The translations under genes and the position numbers were made by a program. Source: Spongilla lacustris (lineage: Eukaryota; Porifera; Demospongiae; Spongillida; Spongillidae). Taken from it: a stretch of 64,000 bases of DNA. The stretch lies in the NCBI GenBank assembly GCA_949361645.1, contig OX442416.1, positions 8,128,362 to 8,192,361 on the forward strand, read 5' to 3'. Below are positions 35,301 to 48,900 of this stretch, piece by piece (the stretch's first letter is position 1; every line of letters begins with the position of its first letter). The notes below the pieces were generated by a model. It searched no databases, was not told the origin of the DNA, and saw only the letters and a list, made by a program, of their open reading frames with translations.

Positions 35301-38300
35301 GAAACAACACTTATGGTTTAACATGGTTTATCATAAACCATTCAATGGTAAATTAAATCTAATACACTCAGACATACCATCTATATGTAAATACATTTAC
35401 TAACTAGTAATGGTTTAATTATTAATAGTCGTTATTATGATTTTAATGATACTACATGTATTGTGAATATCTCAGTTTAGAAACTACACTTATGGTTTAA
35501 CTTGGTTTATTGTAAATCATTCAATGGTAAATTAAATCTAATACACTCAGACATACCAACAATATGTAAATAGATTTATTAACTAGTAATGGTTTAATTA
35601 TTAATAGTCGTTATTATGATTTTAATGATACTACATGTATTGTGAATATCTCAGTTTAGAAACAACACTTATGGTTTAACATGGTTTATCATAAACCATT
35701 CAATGGTAAATTAAATCTAATACACTCAGACATCCCAGTCATATGTAAATAGATTTACCAAGTAGTGATGGTTTAATTATTAATAGTCGTTATTATGATT
35801 ATAATGATACTACATGTATTGTGAATATCTCAGTTTAGAAACAACACTTATGGTTTAACATGGTTTATCATAAACCATTCAATGGTAAATTAAATCTAAT
35901 ACACTCAGACATACCACCAATATGTAAATAGATTTACTAACTAGTAATGGTTTAATTATTAATAGTCGTTATTATGATTTTAATGATACTACATGTATTG
36001 TGAATATCTCAGTTTAGAAACAACACTTATGGTTTAACATGGTTTATCATAAACCATTCAATGGTAAAATAAATCTAATACACTCAGACATACCACCAAC
36101 ATGTATATAGATTTACAAAGTAGTAATGGCATAATAATTAATAGTCGTTATTATGATTTTAATGATACTACACGTATTGTGAATATCTCAGTTTAGAAAC
36201 AACACTTATGGTTTAATATGGTTTATCATAAATCATACAATGGTAAATTAAATCTAATACACTCAGACATCCCAGTCATATGTAAATAGATTTACCAAGT
36301 AGTGATGGTTTAATTATTAATAGTCGTTATTATGATTTTAATGATACTACATGTATTGTGAATATCTCGGTTTAGAAACTACACTTATGGTTTAACATGG
36401 TTTATTGTAAACCATTCAATGGTAATTCAATGGTGTATTAAATCTAATACACTCAAACATACGAACAATATGTAAATAGATTTACTAACTAGTAATGGTT
36501 TATTTATTAATAGTCGTTATAATGATTTTAACGATACTACATGTATTGTGAATATCTCAGTTTAGAAACAACATTTATGGTTTAACATGGTTTATCATAA
36601 ACCATTCAATGGTAAATTAAATCTAATACACTCAGATATACCACCTATATGTAAATAGATTTACTAAGTAGTAATGGTTTAATTATTAATAGTCGTTATA
36701 ATGATTTTAACGATACTACATGTATTGTAAATATCTCAGTTTAGAAACAACACTTATGGTTTAACATGGTTTATCATAAACCATTCAATGGTAAATTAAA
36801 TCTAATACACTCAGAAATACCACCTGTATGTAAATAGATTTACTAAGTAGTAATGGTTTAATTATTAATAGTCGTTATTATGATTTTAATGATACTACAT
36901 GTATTGTGAATATCTCAGTTTAGAAACAACACTTATGGTTTAACATGGTTTATCATAAACCATTCAATGGTGTATTAAATCTAATACACTCAGACATACC
37001 ACCAATATGTAAATAGATTTACTAACTAGTAATGGTTTAATTATTCATAGTCGTTATTATGATTTTAATGATACTACATGTATTGTGAATATCTCAGTTT
37101 AGAAACAACACTTATGGTTTAACATGGTTTATCATAAACCATTCAATGGTGTATTAAATCTAATACACTCAGACATACCACCAATATGTAAATAGATTTA
37201 CTAACTAGTAATGGTTTAATTATTAATAGTCGTTATTATGATTTTAATGATACTACATGTATTGTGAATATCTCAGTTTAGAAACAACACTTATGGTTTA
37301 ACATGGTTTATCATAAACCATTCAATGGTAAATTAAATCTAATACACTCAGACATACCATCTATATGTAAATACATTTACTAACTAGTAATGGTTTAATT
37401 ATTAATAGTCGTTATTATGATTTTAATGATACTACATGTATTGTGAATATCTCAGTTTAGAAACAACACTTATGGTTTAACATAGTTTATCATAAACCAT
37501 TCAATGGTAAATTAAATCTAATACACTCAGACATCCCAGTCATATGTAAATAGATTTACCAAGTAGTGATGGTTTAATTATTAATAGTCGTTATTATGAT
37601 TTTAATGATACTACATGTATTGTGAATATCTCAGTTTAGAAACAACACTTATGGTTTAACATGGTTTATCATAAACCATTCAATGCTAAATTAAATCTAA
37701 TACACTCAGACATCCCATTCATATGTAAATAGATTTACCAAGTAGTGATAGTTTAATTATTAATAGTCGTTATTATGAATTTAATGATACTACATGTATT
37801 GTGAATATCTCAGTTTAGAAACAACACTTATGGTTTAACATGGTTTATCATAAACCATTCAATGGTAAATTAAATCTAATACACTCAGACATACCATCTA
37901 TATGTAAATACATTTACTAACTAGTAATGGTTTAATTATTAATAGTCGTTATTATGATTTTAATGATACTACATGTATTGTGAATATCTCAGTTTAGAAA
38001 CTACACTTATGGTTTAACTTGGTTTATTGTAAATCATTCAATGGTAAATTAAATCTAATACACTCAGACATACCAACAATATGTAAATAGATTTATTAAC
38101 TAGTAATGGTTTAATTATTAATAGTCGTTATTATGATTTTAATGATACTACATGTATTGTGAATATCTCAGTTTAGAAACAACACTTATGGTTTAACATG
38201 GTTTATCATAAACCATTCAATGGTAAATTAAATCTAATACACTCAGACATCCCAGTCATATGTAAATAGATTTACCAAGTAGTGATGGTTTAATTATTAA

Positions 38301-41300
38301 TAGTCGTTATTATGATTATAATGATACTACATGTATTGTGAATATCTCAGTTTAGAAACAACACTTATGGTTTAACATGGTTTATCATAAACCATTCAAT
38401 GGTAAATTAAATCTAATACACTCAGACATACCACCAATATGTAAATAGATTTACTAACTAGTAATGGTTTAATTATTAATAGTCGTTATTATGATTTTAA
38501 TGATACTACATGTATTGTGAATATCTCAGTTTAGAAACAACACTTATGGTTTAACATGGTTTATCATAAACCATTCAATGGTAAAATAAATCTAATACAC
38601 TCAGACATACCACCAACATGTATATAGATTTACAAAGTAGTAATGGCATAATAATTAATAGTCGTTATTATGATTTTAATGATACTACACGTATTGTGAA
38701 TATCTCAGTTTAGAAACAACACTTATGGTTTAATATGGTTTATCATAAATCATACAATGGTAAATTAAATCTAATACACTCAGACATCCCAGTCATATGT
38801 AAATAGATTTACCAAGTAGTGATGGTTTAATTATTAATAGTCGTTATTATGATTTTAATGATACTACATGTATTGTGAATATCTCGGTTTAGAAACTACA
38901 CTTATGGTTTAACATGGTTTATTGTAAACCATTCAATGGTAATTCAATGGTGTATTAAATCTAATACACTCAAACATACGAACAATATGTAAATAGATTT
39001 ACTAACTAGTAATGGTTTATTTATTAATAGTCGTTATAATGATTTTAACGATACTACATGTATTGTGAATATCTCAGTTTAGAAACAACATTTATGGTTT
39101 AACATGGTTTATCATAAACCATTCAATGGTAAATTAAATCTAATACACTCAGATATACCACCTATATGTAAATAGATTTACTAAGTAGTAATGGTTTAAT
39201 TATTAATAGTCGTTATAATGATTTTAACGATACTACATGTATTGTAAATATCTCAGTTTAGAAACAACACTTATGGTTTAACATGGTTTATCATAAACCA
39301 TTCAATGGTAAATTAAATCTAATACACTCAGAAATACCACCTGTATGTAAATAGATTTACTAAGTAGTAATGGTTTAATTATTAATAGTCGTTATTATGA
39401 TTTTAATGATACTACATGTATTGTGAATATCTCAGTTTAGAAACAACACTTATGGTTTAACATGGTTTATCATAAACCATTCAATGGTGTATTAAATCTA
39501 ATACACTCAGACATACCACCAATATGTAAATAGATTTACTAACTAGTAATGGTTTAATTATTCATAGTCGTTATTATGATTTTAATGATACTACATGTAT
39601 TGTGAATATCTCAGTTTAGAAACAACACTTATGGTTTAACATGGTTTATCATAAACCATTCAATGGTGTATTAAATCTAATACACTCAGACATACCACCA
39701 ATATGTAAATAGATTTACTAACTAGTAATGGTTTAATTATTAATAGTCGTTATTATGATTTTAATGATACTACATGTATTGTGAATATCTCAGTTTAGAA
39801 ACAACACTTATGGTTTAACATGGTTTATCATAAACCATTCAATGGTAAATTAAATCTAATACACTCAGACATACCATCTATATGTAAATACATTTACTAA
39901 CTAGTAATGGTTTAATTATTAATAGTCGTTATTATGATTTTAATGATACTACATGTATTGTGAATATCTCAGTTTAGAAACAACACTTATGGTTTAACAT
40001 AGTTTATCATAAACCATTCAATGGTAAATTAAATCTAATACACTCAGACATCCCAGTCATATGTAAATAGATTTACCAAGTAGTGATGGTTTAATTATTA
40101 ATAGTCGTTATTATGATTTTAATGATACTACATGTATTGTGAATATCTCAGTTTAGAAACAACACTTATGGTTTAACATGGTTTATCATAAACCATTCAA
40201 TGGTAAATTAAATCTAATACACTCAGACATACCACCTGTATGTAAATAGATTTACTAAGTAGTAATATTTTAATTATTAATAGTCGTTATAATGATTTTA
40301 ACGATACTACATGTATTGTGAATATCTCAGTTTAGAAACAACACTTATGGTTTAACATGGTTTATCATAAACCATTCAATGGTAAATTAAATCTAATACA
40401 CTCAGAAATACCACCTATATGTAAATAGATTTACTAAGTAGTAATGGTTTAATTATTAATAGTCGTTAATATGATTTTATTGATACTACATGTATTGTGA
40501 ATATCTCAGTTTAGAAACAACACTTATGGTTTAACATGGTTTATCATAAACCATTCAATGGTATATTAAATCTAATACACTCAGACATACCACCAATATG
40601 TAAATAGATTTACTAACTAGTAATGGTTTAATTATTAATAGTCGTTATTATGATTTAAATGATACTACATGTATTGTGAATATCTCAGTTTAGAAACAAC
40701 ACTTATGGTTTAACATGGTTTATCATAAACCATTCAATGGTGTATTAAATCTAATACACTCAGACATACCACCAATATGTAAATAGATTTACTAACTAGT
40801 AATGGTTTAATTATTAATAGTCGTTAATATGATTTTATTGATACTACATGTATTGTGAATATCTCAGTTTAGAAACAACACTTATGGTTTAACATGGTTT
40901 ATCATAAACCATTCAATGGTATATTAAATCTAATACACTCAGACATACCACCAATATGTAAATAGATTTACTAATTAGTAATGGTTTAATTATTAATAGT
41001 CGTTATTATGATTTTAATGATACTACATGTATTGTGAATATCTCAGTTTAGAAACTACACTTATGGTTTAACATGGTTTATCATAAACCATTCAATGGTA
41101 AAATAAATCTAATACACTCAGACATACCACCAATATGTAAATAGATTTACTAAGTAGTAATGGTTTAATTATTAATAGTCTTTTAAATGATTTTAACGAT
41201 ACTACATGTATTGTGAGTATCTCAGTTTAGAAAAAACACTTATGGTTTAACATGGTTTATCATAAACCATTCAATGGTAAATTAAATCTAATACACTCAG

Positions 41301-42002
41301 ACATACCATCTATATGTAAATAGATTTACAAAGTAATAATGGCATAATAATTAATAGTCGTTATTATGATTTTAATGATACTACACGTATTGTGAATATC
41401 TCAGTTTAGAAACAACACTTATGGTTTAACATGGTTGATCATAAACCATTCAATGGTATATTAAATCTAATACACTCAGACATACCACCTATATGTAAAT
41501 AGATTTACAAAGTAATAATGGCATAATAATTAATAGTCGTTATTATGATTTTAATGATTCTACACGTATTGTGAATATCTCAGTTTAGAAACAACACTTA
41601 TGGTTTAATATGGTTTATCATAAATCATACAATGGTAAATTAAATCTAATACACTCAGACATCCCAGTCATATGTAAATAGATTTACCAAGTAGAGATGG
41701 TTTAATTATTAATAGTCGTTATTATGATTTTAATGATACTACATGTATTGTGAATATCTCAGTTTAGAAACTACACTTATGGTTTAACATGGTTTATTGT
41801 AAACCATTCAATAGTAATTCAATGGTGTATTAAATCTAATACACTCAGACATACGAACAATATGTAAATAGATTTACTAACTAGTAATGGTTTAATTATT
41901 AATAGTCGTTATTATGATTTTAATGATACTACATGTATTGTGAATATCTCAGTTTAGAAACAACACTTAAGGTTTAACATGGTTTATCATAAACCATTCA
42001 AT
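22926..42002 (+). repeat. Large ~9.7 kb tandem duplication of satellite HOR blocks
   Basis: Landmarks shift by exactly 9699 bp over almost 10 kb: ACTATTCAATGG 23132 and 32831, CTCGGTTTAG 26667 and 36366, then 29184 and 38883, AGTAATATTTTAATT 30562 and 40261, GTGAGTATCTCAG 31514 and 41213, AGTAGAGATGG 31991 and 41690. Correspondence breaks near 32303 and 42002. The short piece 32293-32625 matches 19193-19525 (shift 13100), so the second copy was taken from the start of the first 3401-bp block. Confidence 0.85.
25460..30500 (+). repeat. Two copies of a 2517-bp (14-unit plus 11 bp) higher-order repeat
   Basis: Landmarks recur at exactly 2517 bp: CTCGGTTTAG at 26667 and 29184, AATGGTAAAATAAATC at 26361 and 28878, CCATCTATATG at 25678 and 28195. 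The extra 11 bp over 14 x 179 come from one unit carrying the insertion seen as CAATGGTAATTCAATGGTG. Confidence 0.85.
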
Positions 42003-44032
42003 GGTGTATTAAATCTAATACACTCAGACATACCACCAATATGTAAATAGATTTACTAACTAGTAATGGTTTAATTATTAGTAGTCGTTATTATGATTTT
42101 AATGATACTACATGTATTGTGAATATCTCAGTTTAGAAACAACACATGGTTTAACATGGTTCATCATAAACCATTCAATGGTAAATTAAATCTAATACAC
42201 TCAGACATCCCAGTCATATGTAAATAGATTTACCAAGTAGTGATGGTTTAATTATTAATAGTCGTTATTATGATTTCAATGATACTACATGTCTCAGTTT
42301 AGAAACAACACTTATGGTTTAACATGGTTTATCATAAACCATTCAATGGTAAATTAAATCTAATACACTCAGACATCCCAGTCATATGTAAGTAGATTTA
42401 CCAAGTAGTGATGGTTTAATTATTAAAAGTCGTTATTATGATTTCAATGATACTACATGTCTCAGTTTAGAAACAACACTTATGGTTTAACATGGTTTAT
42501 CATAAACCATTCAATGGTAAATTAAATCTAATACACTCAGACATCCCAGTCATATGTAAATAGATTTACCAAGTAGTGATGGTTTAATTATTAATAGTCG
42601 TTATTATGATTTTAATGATACTACATGTATTGTGAATATCTCAGTTTAGAAATAACACTTATGGTTTAACATGGTTCATCAAAAACCATTCAATGGTAAA
42701 TTAAATCTAATACACTCAGACATACCACCAATATGTAAATAGATTTACTAACTAGTAATGGTTTAATTATTAATAGTCGTTAATATGATTTTATTGATAC
42801 TACATGTATTGTGAATATCTCAGTTTAGAAACAATACTTATGGTTTAACATGGTTTATCATAAACCATTTAATGGTATATTAAATCTAATACACTCAGAC
42901 ATACCACCAATATGTAAATAGATTTACTAACTAGTAATGGTTTAATTATTAATAGTCGTTATTATGATTTTAATGATACTACATGTATTGTGAATATCTC
43001 AGTTTAGAAACAACAATTATGGTTTAACATGGTTTATCATAAACCATTCAATGGTGTATTAAATCTAATACACTCAGACATACCACCAATATGTAAATAG
43101 ATTTACTAACTACTAATGGTTTAATTATTAATAGTCGTTAATATGATTTTAATGATACTACATGTATTGTCAGTTTAGAAACAACACTTATGGTTTAACA
43201 TGGTTTATCATAAACCATTCATTGGTAAAATAAATCTAATACACTCAGACATACCACCAATATGTAAATAGATTTACTAACTACTAATGGTTTAATTATT
43301 AATAGTCGTTATTATGATTTTAATGATACTACATGTATTGTGAATATCTCAGTTTAGAAACTACACTTATGGTTTAACATGGTTTATTGTAAACCATTCA
43401 ATAGTAATTCAATGGTGTATTAAATCTAATACACTCAGACATACGAACAATATGTAAATAGATTTACTAACTAGTAATGGTTTGATTATAAATAGTCGTT
43501 ATTATGATTTTAATGATACTACATGTATTGTGAATATCTCAGTTTAGAAACTACACTTATGGTTTAACATGGTTTATCATATACTATTCAATGGTAAATT
43601 AAATCTAATACATTCAGACATACCACCTATATGTAAATAGATTTACAAACTAGTAATGGTTTAATTATTAATAGTCGTTATTATGATTTTAATGATACTA
43701 CATGTATTGTGAATATCTCAGTTTAGAAACTACACTTATGGTTTAACATGGTTTATCATATACTATTCAATGGTAAATTAAATCTAATACATTCAGACAT
43801 ACCACCTATATGTAAATAGATTTACAAACTAGTAATGGTTTAATTATTAATAGTCGTTATTATGATTTTAATGATACTACATGTATTGTGAATATCTCAG
43901 TTTAGAAAAAACACGTATGGTTTAACATGGTTTATCATAAACCCTTCAAGGGTAAATGAAATCTAATACACTCAGACTTACCAGCTATATGTAAGTAGAC
44001 TTACTAAGCAGTAATAGCATAATAATTAATAG
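42003..44032 (+). repeat. Satellite units between the 9.7 kb duplication and the LINE
   Basis: Irregular units with local deletions, for example ACATGTCTCAGTTTAG near 42288 and 42464, missing TATTGTGAATA. A short duplicate pair near 43560-43900 shares CATATACTATTCAATGG. The last unit ends in TAATTAATAG, the LINE target. Confidence 0.7.
44023..44032. other. Target-site duplication TAATTAATAG (left copy)
   Basis: TAATTAATAG at 44023-44032 is repeated at 45815-45824 on the other side of the LINE. It is ordinary satellite sequence (consensus AATTAATAGTCGTT), so it marks target-primed insertion. Confidence 0.85.
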
Positions 44033-44155
44033 TTAATTAATAATAATAATAATAAATACATACATACAATACAGGTTCTTGCATAAGTATAGAATCCATA
44101 ATTCAAGAGAGATAGAAATGATTTATCCACATGTGAAATATTATAAAAGGACCAA
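44033..44155 (-). other. LINE 3' UTR and simple-repeat tail
   Basis: Non-coding sequence after the stop. Plus-strand AATAATAATAATAATAAATAC (about 44040-44060) is the 3' tail in complement, the kind of short tandem tail several non-poly(A) LINE clades use. Confidence 0.7.
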
Positions 44156-45814
44156 CTATTCTACTATATAGGGAAGTCCCATCCCATCAGCCATATCCAT
44201 CGCACTCCTCCATCTGATACGAGATCCCCGGAGACACAAATCAGTGGCTCTTATGATTGCAAACGACAAACTGGCCCTCAGCCATCCCATCACTTCTCCA
44301 TAGGACTTTCCCCATTTCATGCAGATGTACTCAGAGAGGTGTTTAAGATAGTTGGTTGCTTCACATCCCAAGGCACCATCAACTGACACCACAAATGGTG
44401 TAAATGAGGCTCGTCTAGCAATAGCTGCATTGTTGTATTTTTTCTTTTTTTCTGTTTCAGCTGATGCTAGGACTGCTGCCACACTTCTTTGAACATGAGA
44501 GGGTGCATCGGTGTCTATCACACGTACATCAAAAAGTGCTTGAGCCTGAGGCTGCCAGACCCCTCGTACACCAAGATCAGCTATTAAGGAGGGTTCACCT
44601 GTTACTTCACATGCCTCTTGTATAACTGGTTCCCTGATAATGTCCTTATAAACAATAGATGACAGGTCACCAAGAGTGTCTCTTACTTCATTGTGGCGTC
44701 TGGTTATGAGACCTCCTTTCTTACAATCCAGGGCATGTTCATAGCTAAAGGCTGCACCACATCCATCACATATTGCTGGCATCTTCAAAAAAGGTCTTTG
44801 ATATCTGACTGTTAAAGCATCACGAAACTCGGTAGCAGAAAGATCAAAATGATGATCTGTGGTTGGTATCACTGTTAACCATGTAGATGTTTTAAATGTG
44901 ATTGCTCTTTGTATAGCTCGTACTTGTTTTGTATCAAGAGTGAGAAGCACTGAATCTAATTTGATTTGATCTTGCTGCTGAAGTTCATGATGCATAGTTG
45001 ATATTGCCTCTGCCATCTTAGCATTGTGATCCATTAATGAAAAAGGTTTTCTTTCTTTTATGGCATCTGAAATATGCTTTGTGCCTGAAAACGAAGTGTT
45101 GTAAGCAATGCTGGCCATTTCAGCAGGATTACGAATGCCCATACCACCCATTTTGACAGGAATGGAGAATAGTAATTGGTCTTGTTGGGATACTGTACTG
45201 TCAAAAATAGCAGGCCACAAAGAAGCATTAATAGCATTCCATATAGGGATAAAGGCGTTGCCAATGTTTGGTATTAGTCTTTGCAAGTGCAACCATTCAA
45301 ATTGAAGAGATTTGGATAATGCTACAAAGGCAGCTTGTGGATATGATTGTGCAGCTTCAGATAGAATGGTAATAAAGTTTGTCCACTCCTTCACTTTGCC
45401 TTGAACAAACAGATTGATTGCTTCCAGGTCTCCAATAAAACCACCCAAAAAACGATGGCCTCTAACTACTTTGACACCAAGGTGATCAAATTTTTCATGT
45501 GCTTCTGAATCAAATTCTTTATCCACTATCAGCACGGTCTTCTTTGGTTCTGGGTAGTAACCATACCTAGGTCCCATTGAACGAAGCTTTTCAAACCACT
45601 CAATCAGATGGCTGAGGTCAGCAGTACAAGCAGAGTCATCAGCATACCAATTTTGATTACAGTTTGGAGTTGATAGGGACTGAATGAGAGGCATTAGGGC
45701 AGCTGCATACATCAGCATTGAGAGTGGATCTCCTTGAGCAACACCCTCTTTGCTAAATATGAATTCAGCATTGTGCTCTGTTTGTACCACAAGAGGAGCA
45801 TAGCCACGATACGT
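44156..45814 (-). CDS. LINE RT / CCHC / restriction-like endonuclease polyprotein, 5'-truncated
   Basis: The frame is open from the truncation edge (TYRGYAPLVVQTEHNAEF) through 552 codons to the stop at 44156. The GTG at 45790 is not the native start. Numbering from it: RT motif B GVAQGDPLS (16-24), motif C YADD (49-52), PKKT (82-85) and the primer-grip-like HRFLGG (112-117). A thumb region with VKMGGMGIRNP (212-222) follows. Then comes a Cys/His knuckle CDGCGAAFSYEHALDC (341-356, CX2CX7HX3C), RRHNEVRD, and a restriction-like nuclease signature: ADLG with Asp405, FDVRV with Asp421, and EKKKKY (447-452). RT fingers and motif A are missing, so it cannot reverse transcribe by itself. The lack of any stop or frameshift indicates a young insertion. 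Confidence 0.85.
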   Translation of the reverse strand, partial: TYRGYAPLVVQTEHNAEFIFSKEGVAQGDPLSMLMYAAALMPLIQSLSTPNCNQNWYADDSACTADLSHLIEWFEKLRSMGPRYGYYPEPKKTVLIVDKEFDSEAHEKFDHLGVKVVRGHRFLGGFIGDLEAINLFVQGKVKEWTNFITILSEAAQSYPQAAFVALSKSLQFEWLHLQRLIPNIGNAFIPIWNAINASLWPAIFDSTVSQQDQLLFSIPVKMGGMGIRNPAEMASIAYNTSFSGTKHISDAIKERKPFSLMDHNAKMAEAISTMHHELQQQDQIKLDSVLLTLDTKQVRAIQRAITFKTSTWLTVIPTTDHHFDLSATEFRDALTVRYQRPFLKMPAICDGCGAAFSYEHALDCKKGGLITRRHNEVRDTLGDLSSIVYKDIIREPVIQEACEVTGEPSLIADLGVRGVWQPQAQALFDVRVIDTDAPSHVQRSVAAVLASAETEKKKKYNNAAIARRASFTPFVVSVDGALGCEATNYLKHLSEYICMKWGKSYGEVMGWLRASLSFAIIRATDLCLRGSRIRWRSAMDMADGMGLPYIVE

Positions 45815-45824
45815 TAATTAATAG
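45815..45824. other. Target-site duplication TAATTAATAG (right copy)
   Basis: Partner of 44023-44032. The satellite continues directly as TCGTTATTATGATTTT. Confidence 0.85.
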
Positions 45825-45909
45825 TCGTTATTATGATTTTAATGATACTACACGTATTGTGAATATCTCAGTTTAGAAACAACACTTATGGTTTAACATG
45901 GTTGATCAT

Positions 45910-48900
45910 AAACCATTCAATGGTATATTAAATCTAATACACTCAGACATACCACCAATATGTAAATAGATTTACTAACTAGTAATGGTTTAATTATTAA
46001 TAGTCGTTATTATGATTTTAATGATACTACATGTATTGTGAATATCTCAGTTTAGAAACAACACTTATGGTTTAACATGGTTTATCGTAAACCATTCAAT
46101 GGTAAAATAAATCTAATACACTCAGACATACCACCAATATGTAAATAGATTTACTCACTAGTAATGGTTTAATTATTAATAGTCGTTATTATGATTTTAA
46201 TGATTCTACATGTATTGTGAATATCTCAGTTTAGAAACTACAATTATGGTTTAACTTGGTTTATTGTAAACCATTCAATGGTAAATTAAATCTAATACAC
46301 TCAGACATACCAACAATATGTAAATAGATTTACTAACTAGTAATGGTTTAATTATTAATAGTCGTTATTATGATTTTAATGATACTACATGTATTGTGAA
46401 TATCTCAGTTTAGAAACAACACTTATGGTTTAACATGGTTTATCATAAACCATTCAATGGTAAATTAAATCTAATACACTCAGACATACCACCTATATGT
46501 AAATAGATTTACTAACTAGTAATGGTTTAATTATTAATAGTCGTTATTATGATTTTAATGATTCTACATGTATTGTGAATATCTCAGTTTAGAAACTACA
46601 ATTATGGTTTAACTTGGTTTATTGTAAACCATTCAATGGTAAATTAAATCTAATACACTTAGACATACCAACAATATGTAAATAGATTTACTAACTAGTA
46701 ATGGTTTAATTATTAATAGTCGTTATTATGATTTTAATGATACTACATGTATTGTGAATATCTCAGTTTAGAAACAACACTTATGGTTTAACATGGTTTA
46801 TCATAAACCATTCAATGGTAAATTAAATCTAATACACTCAGACATCCCAGTCATATGTAAATAGATTTACCAAGTAGTGATGGTTTAATTATTAATAGTC
46901 GTTATTATGATTTTAATGATACTACATGTATTGTGAATATCTCAGTTTAGAAACAACACTTATGGTTTAACATGGTTTATCATAAACCATTCAATGGTAA
47001 AATAAATCTAATACACTCAGACATAACACCAATATGTAAATAGATTTACTAAGTAGTAATGGTTTAATTATTAATAGTCTTTTAAATGATTTTAACGATA
47101 CTACATGTATTGTGAATATCTCAGTTTAGAAACTACACTTATGGTTTAACATGGTTCATCAAAAACCATTCAATGGTAAATTAAATCTAATACACTCAGA
47201 CATACCACCTATATGTAAATAGATTTACTAATTAGTAATGGTTTAATTATTAATAGTCGTTATTATGATTTTAATGATACTACATGTATTGTGAATATCT
47301 CAGTTTAGAATCAACACTTATGGTTTAACATGGTTTATCATAAACCATTCAATGGTAAATTAAATCTAATACACTCAGACATCCCAGTCATATGTAAGTA
47401 GATTTACCAAGTAGTGAAGGTTTAATTATTAAAGGTCGTTATTATGATTTTAATGATACTACATGTATTGTGAATATCTCAGTTTAGAAACAACACTTAT
47501 GGTTTAACATGGTTTATCATAAACCATTCAATGGTAAATTAAATCTAATACACTCAGACATACCACCTATATGTAAATAGATTTACTAAGTAGTAATGGT
47601 TTAATTATTAATAGTCGTTAATATGATTTTATTGATACTACATGTATTGTGAATATCTCAGTTTAGAAACAACACTTATGGTTTAACATGGTTTATCATA
47701 AACCATTTAATGGTATTTTAGATCTAATACACTCAGACATATTACCAATATGTAAATAGATTCACTAACTAGTAATGGTTTAATTATTAATAGTCGTTAT
47801 TATGATTTTAATGATACTACATGTATTGTGAATATCTCAGTTTAGAAACAACACTTATGGTTTAACATGGTTTATCATAAACCATTCAATGGTGTATTAA
47901 ATCTAATACACTCAGACATACCACCAATTTTTTAAATAGATTTACTAACTAGTAATGGTTTAATTATTAATAGTCGTTATTATGATTTTAATGATACTAC
48001 ATGTATTGTGAATATCTCAGTTTAGAAACAACACTTATGGTTTAACATGGTTTATCATAAACCATTCAATGGTAAATTAAATCTAATACACTCAGACATC
48101 CCAGTCATATGTAAATAGATTTACCAAGTAGTGATGGTTTAATTATTAATAGTCGTTATTATGATTTTAATGATACTACATGTATTGTGAATATCTCAGT
48201 TTAGAAACAACACTTATGGTTTAACATGGTTTATCATAAACCATTCAATGGTATATTAAATCTAATACACTCAGACATACCACCAATATGTAAATAGATT
48301 TACTAACTAGTAATGGTTTAATTATTAATAGTCGTTATTATGATTTTAATGATACTACATGTATTGTGAATATCTCAGTTTAGAAACAACACTTATGGTT
48401 TAACATGGTTTATCATAAACCATTCAATGGTAAAATAAATCTAATACACTCAGACATACCACCAATATGTAAATAGATTTACTCACTAGTAATGGTTTAA
48501 TTATTAATAGTCGTTATTATGATTTTAATGATTCTACATGTATTGTGAATATCTCAGTTTAGAAACTACAATTATGGTTTAACTTGGTTTATTGTAAACC
48601 ATTCAATGGTAAATTAAATCTAATACACTCAGACATACCAACAATATGTAAATAGATTTACTAACTAGTAATGGTTTAATTATTAATAGTCGTTATTATG
48701 ATTTTAATGATACTACATGTATTGTGAATATCTCAGTTTAGAAACAACACTTATGGTTTAACATGGTTTATCATAAACCATTCAATGGTAAATTAAATCT
48801 AATACACTCAGACATACCACCTATATGTAAATAGATTTACTAACTAGTAATGGTTTAATTATTAATAGTCGTTATTATGATTTTAATGATTCTACATGTA

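Larger units (their letters stand above)
16736..44032 (+). repeat. Main 179-bp satellite array, forward orientation, first domain
   Basis: Roughly 150 head-to-tail units. Spacing measured between GTCGTT landmarks (16793 and 16972) is 179 bp. Each unit in order: TAATGGTTTAATTATTAATA, GTCGTTATTATGATTTTAAT, GATACTACATGTATTGTG, AATATCTCAGTTTAGAAAC, CACTTATGGTTTAACATGG, the dyad ATGGTTTATCATAAACCAT, CAATGGTAAATTAAATC, TAATACACTCAGACAT, then a variable segment up to AGATTTAC. Units are AT-rich with stops in all frames. Length close to a nucleosome repeat is common for centromeric or heterochromatic satellites. No CENP-B box was seen. Confidence 0.95.
44033..45814 (-). mobile_element. 5'-truncated LINE with REL-type endonuclease domain
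   Basis: The 1782-bp insert in the forward satellite is flanked by a perfect 10-bp duplication. On the minus strand it starts inside the RT domain (5' truncation, usual for LINEs). It carries one uninterrupted frame to 44156, a ~120-bp 3' UTR, and ends in a TTA-type simple repeat (44037-44060). Domain content points to the R2/NeSL/HERO-like group of site- or region-biased LINEs with a C-terminal restriction-like endonuclease, but the exact clade is not settled. Confidence 0.85.

Noticed and set aside
16736..44032. CENP-B box or telomere repeat in the satellite
   Set aside because: No match to the CENP-B box core and no TTAGGG-type runs were seen, so centromere identity stays unproven.
44156..45790. 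LINE frame as a host gene
   Set aside because: The YADD RT motif, nuclease signature, flanking 10-bp duplication and simple-repeat tail show that it is a retrotransposon copy.
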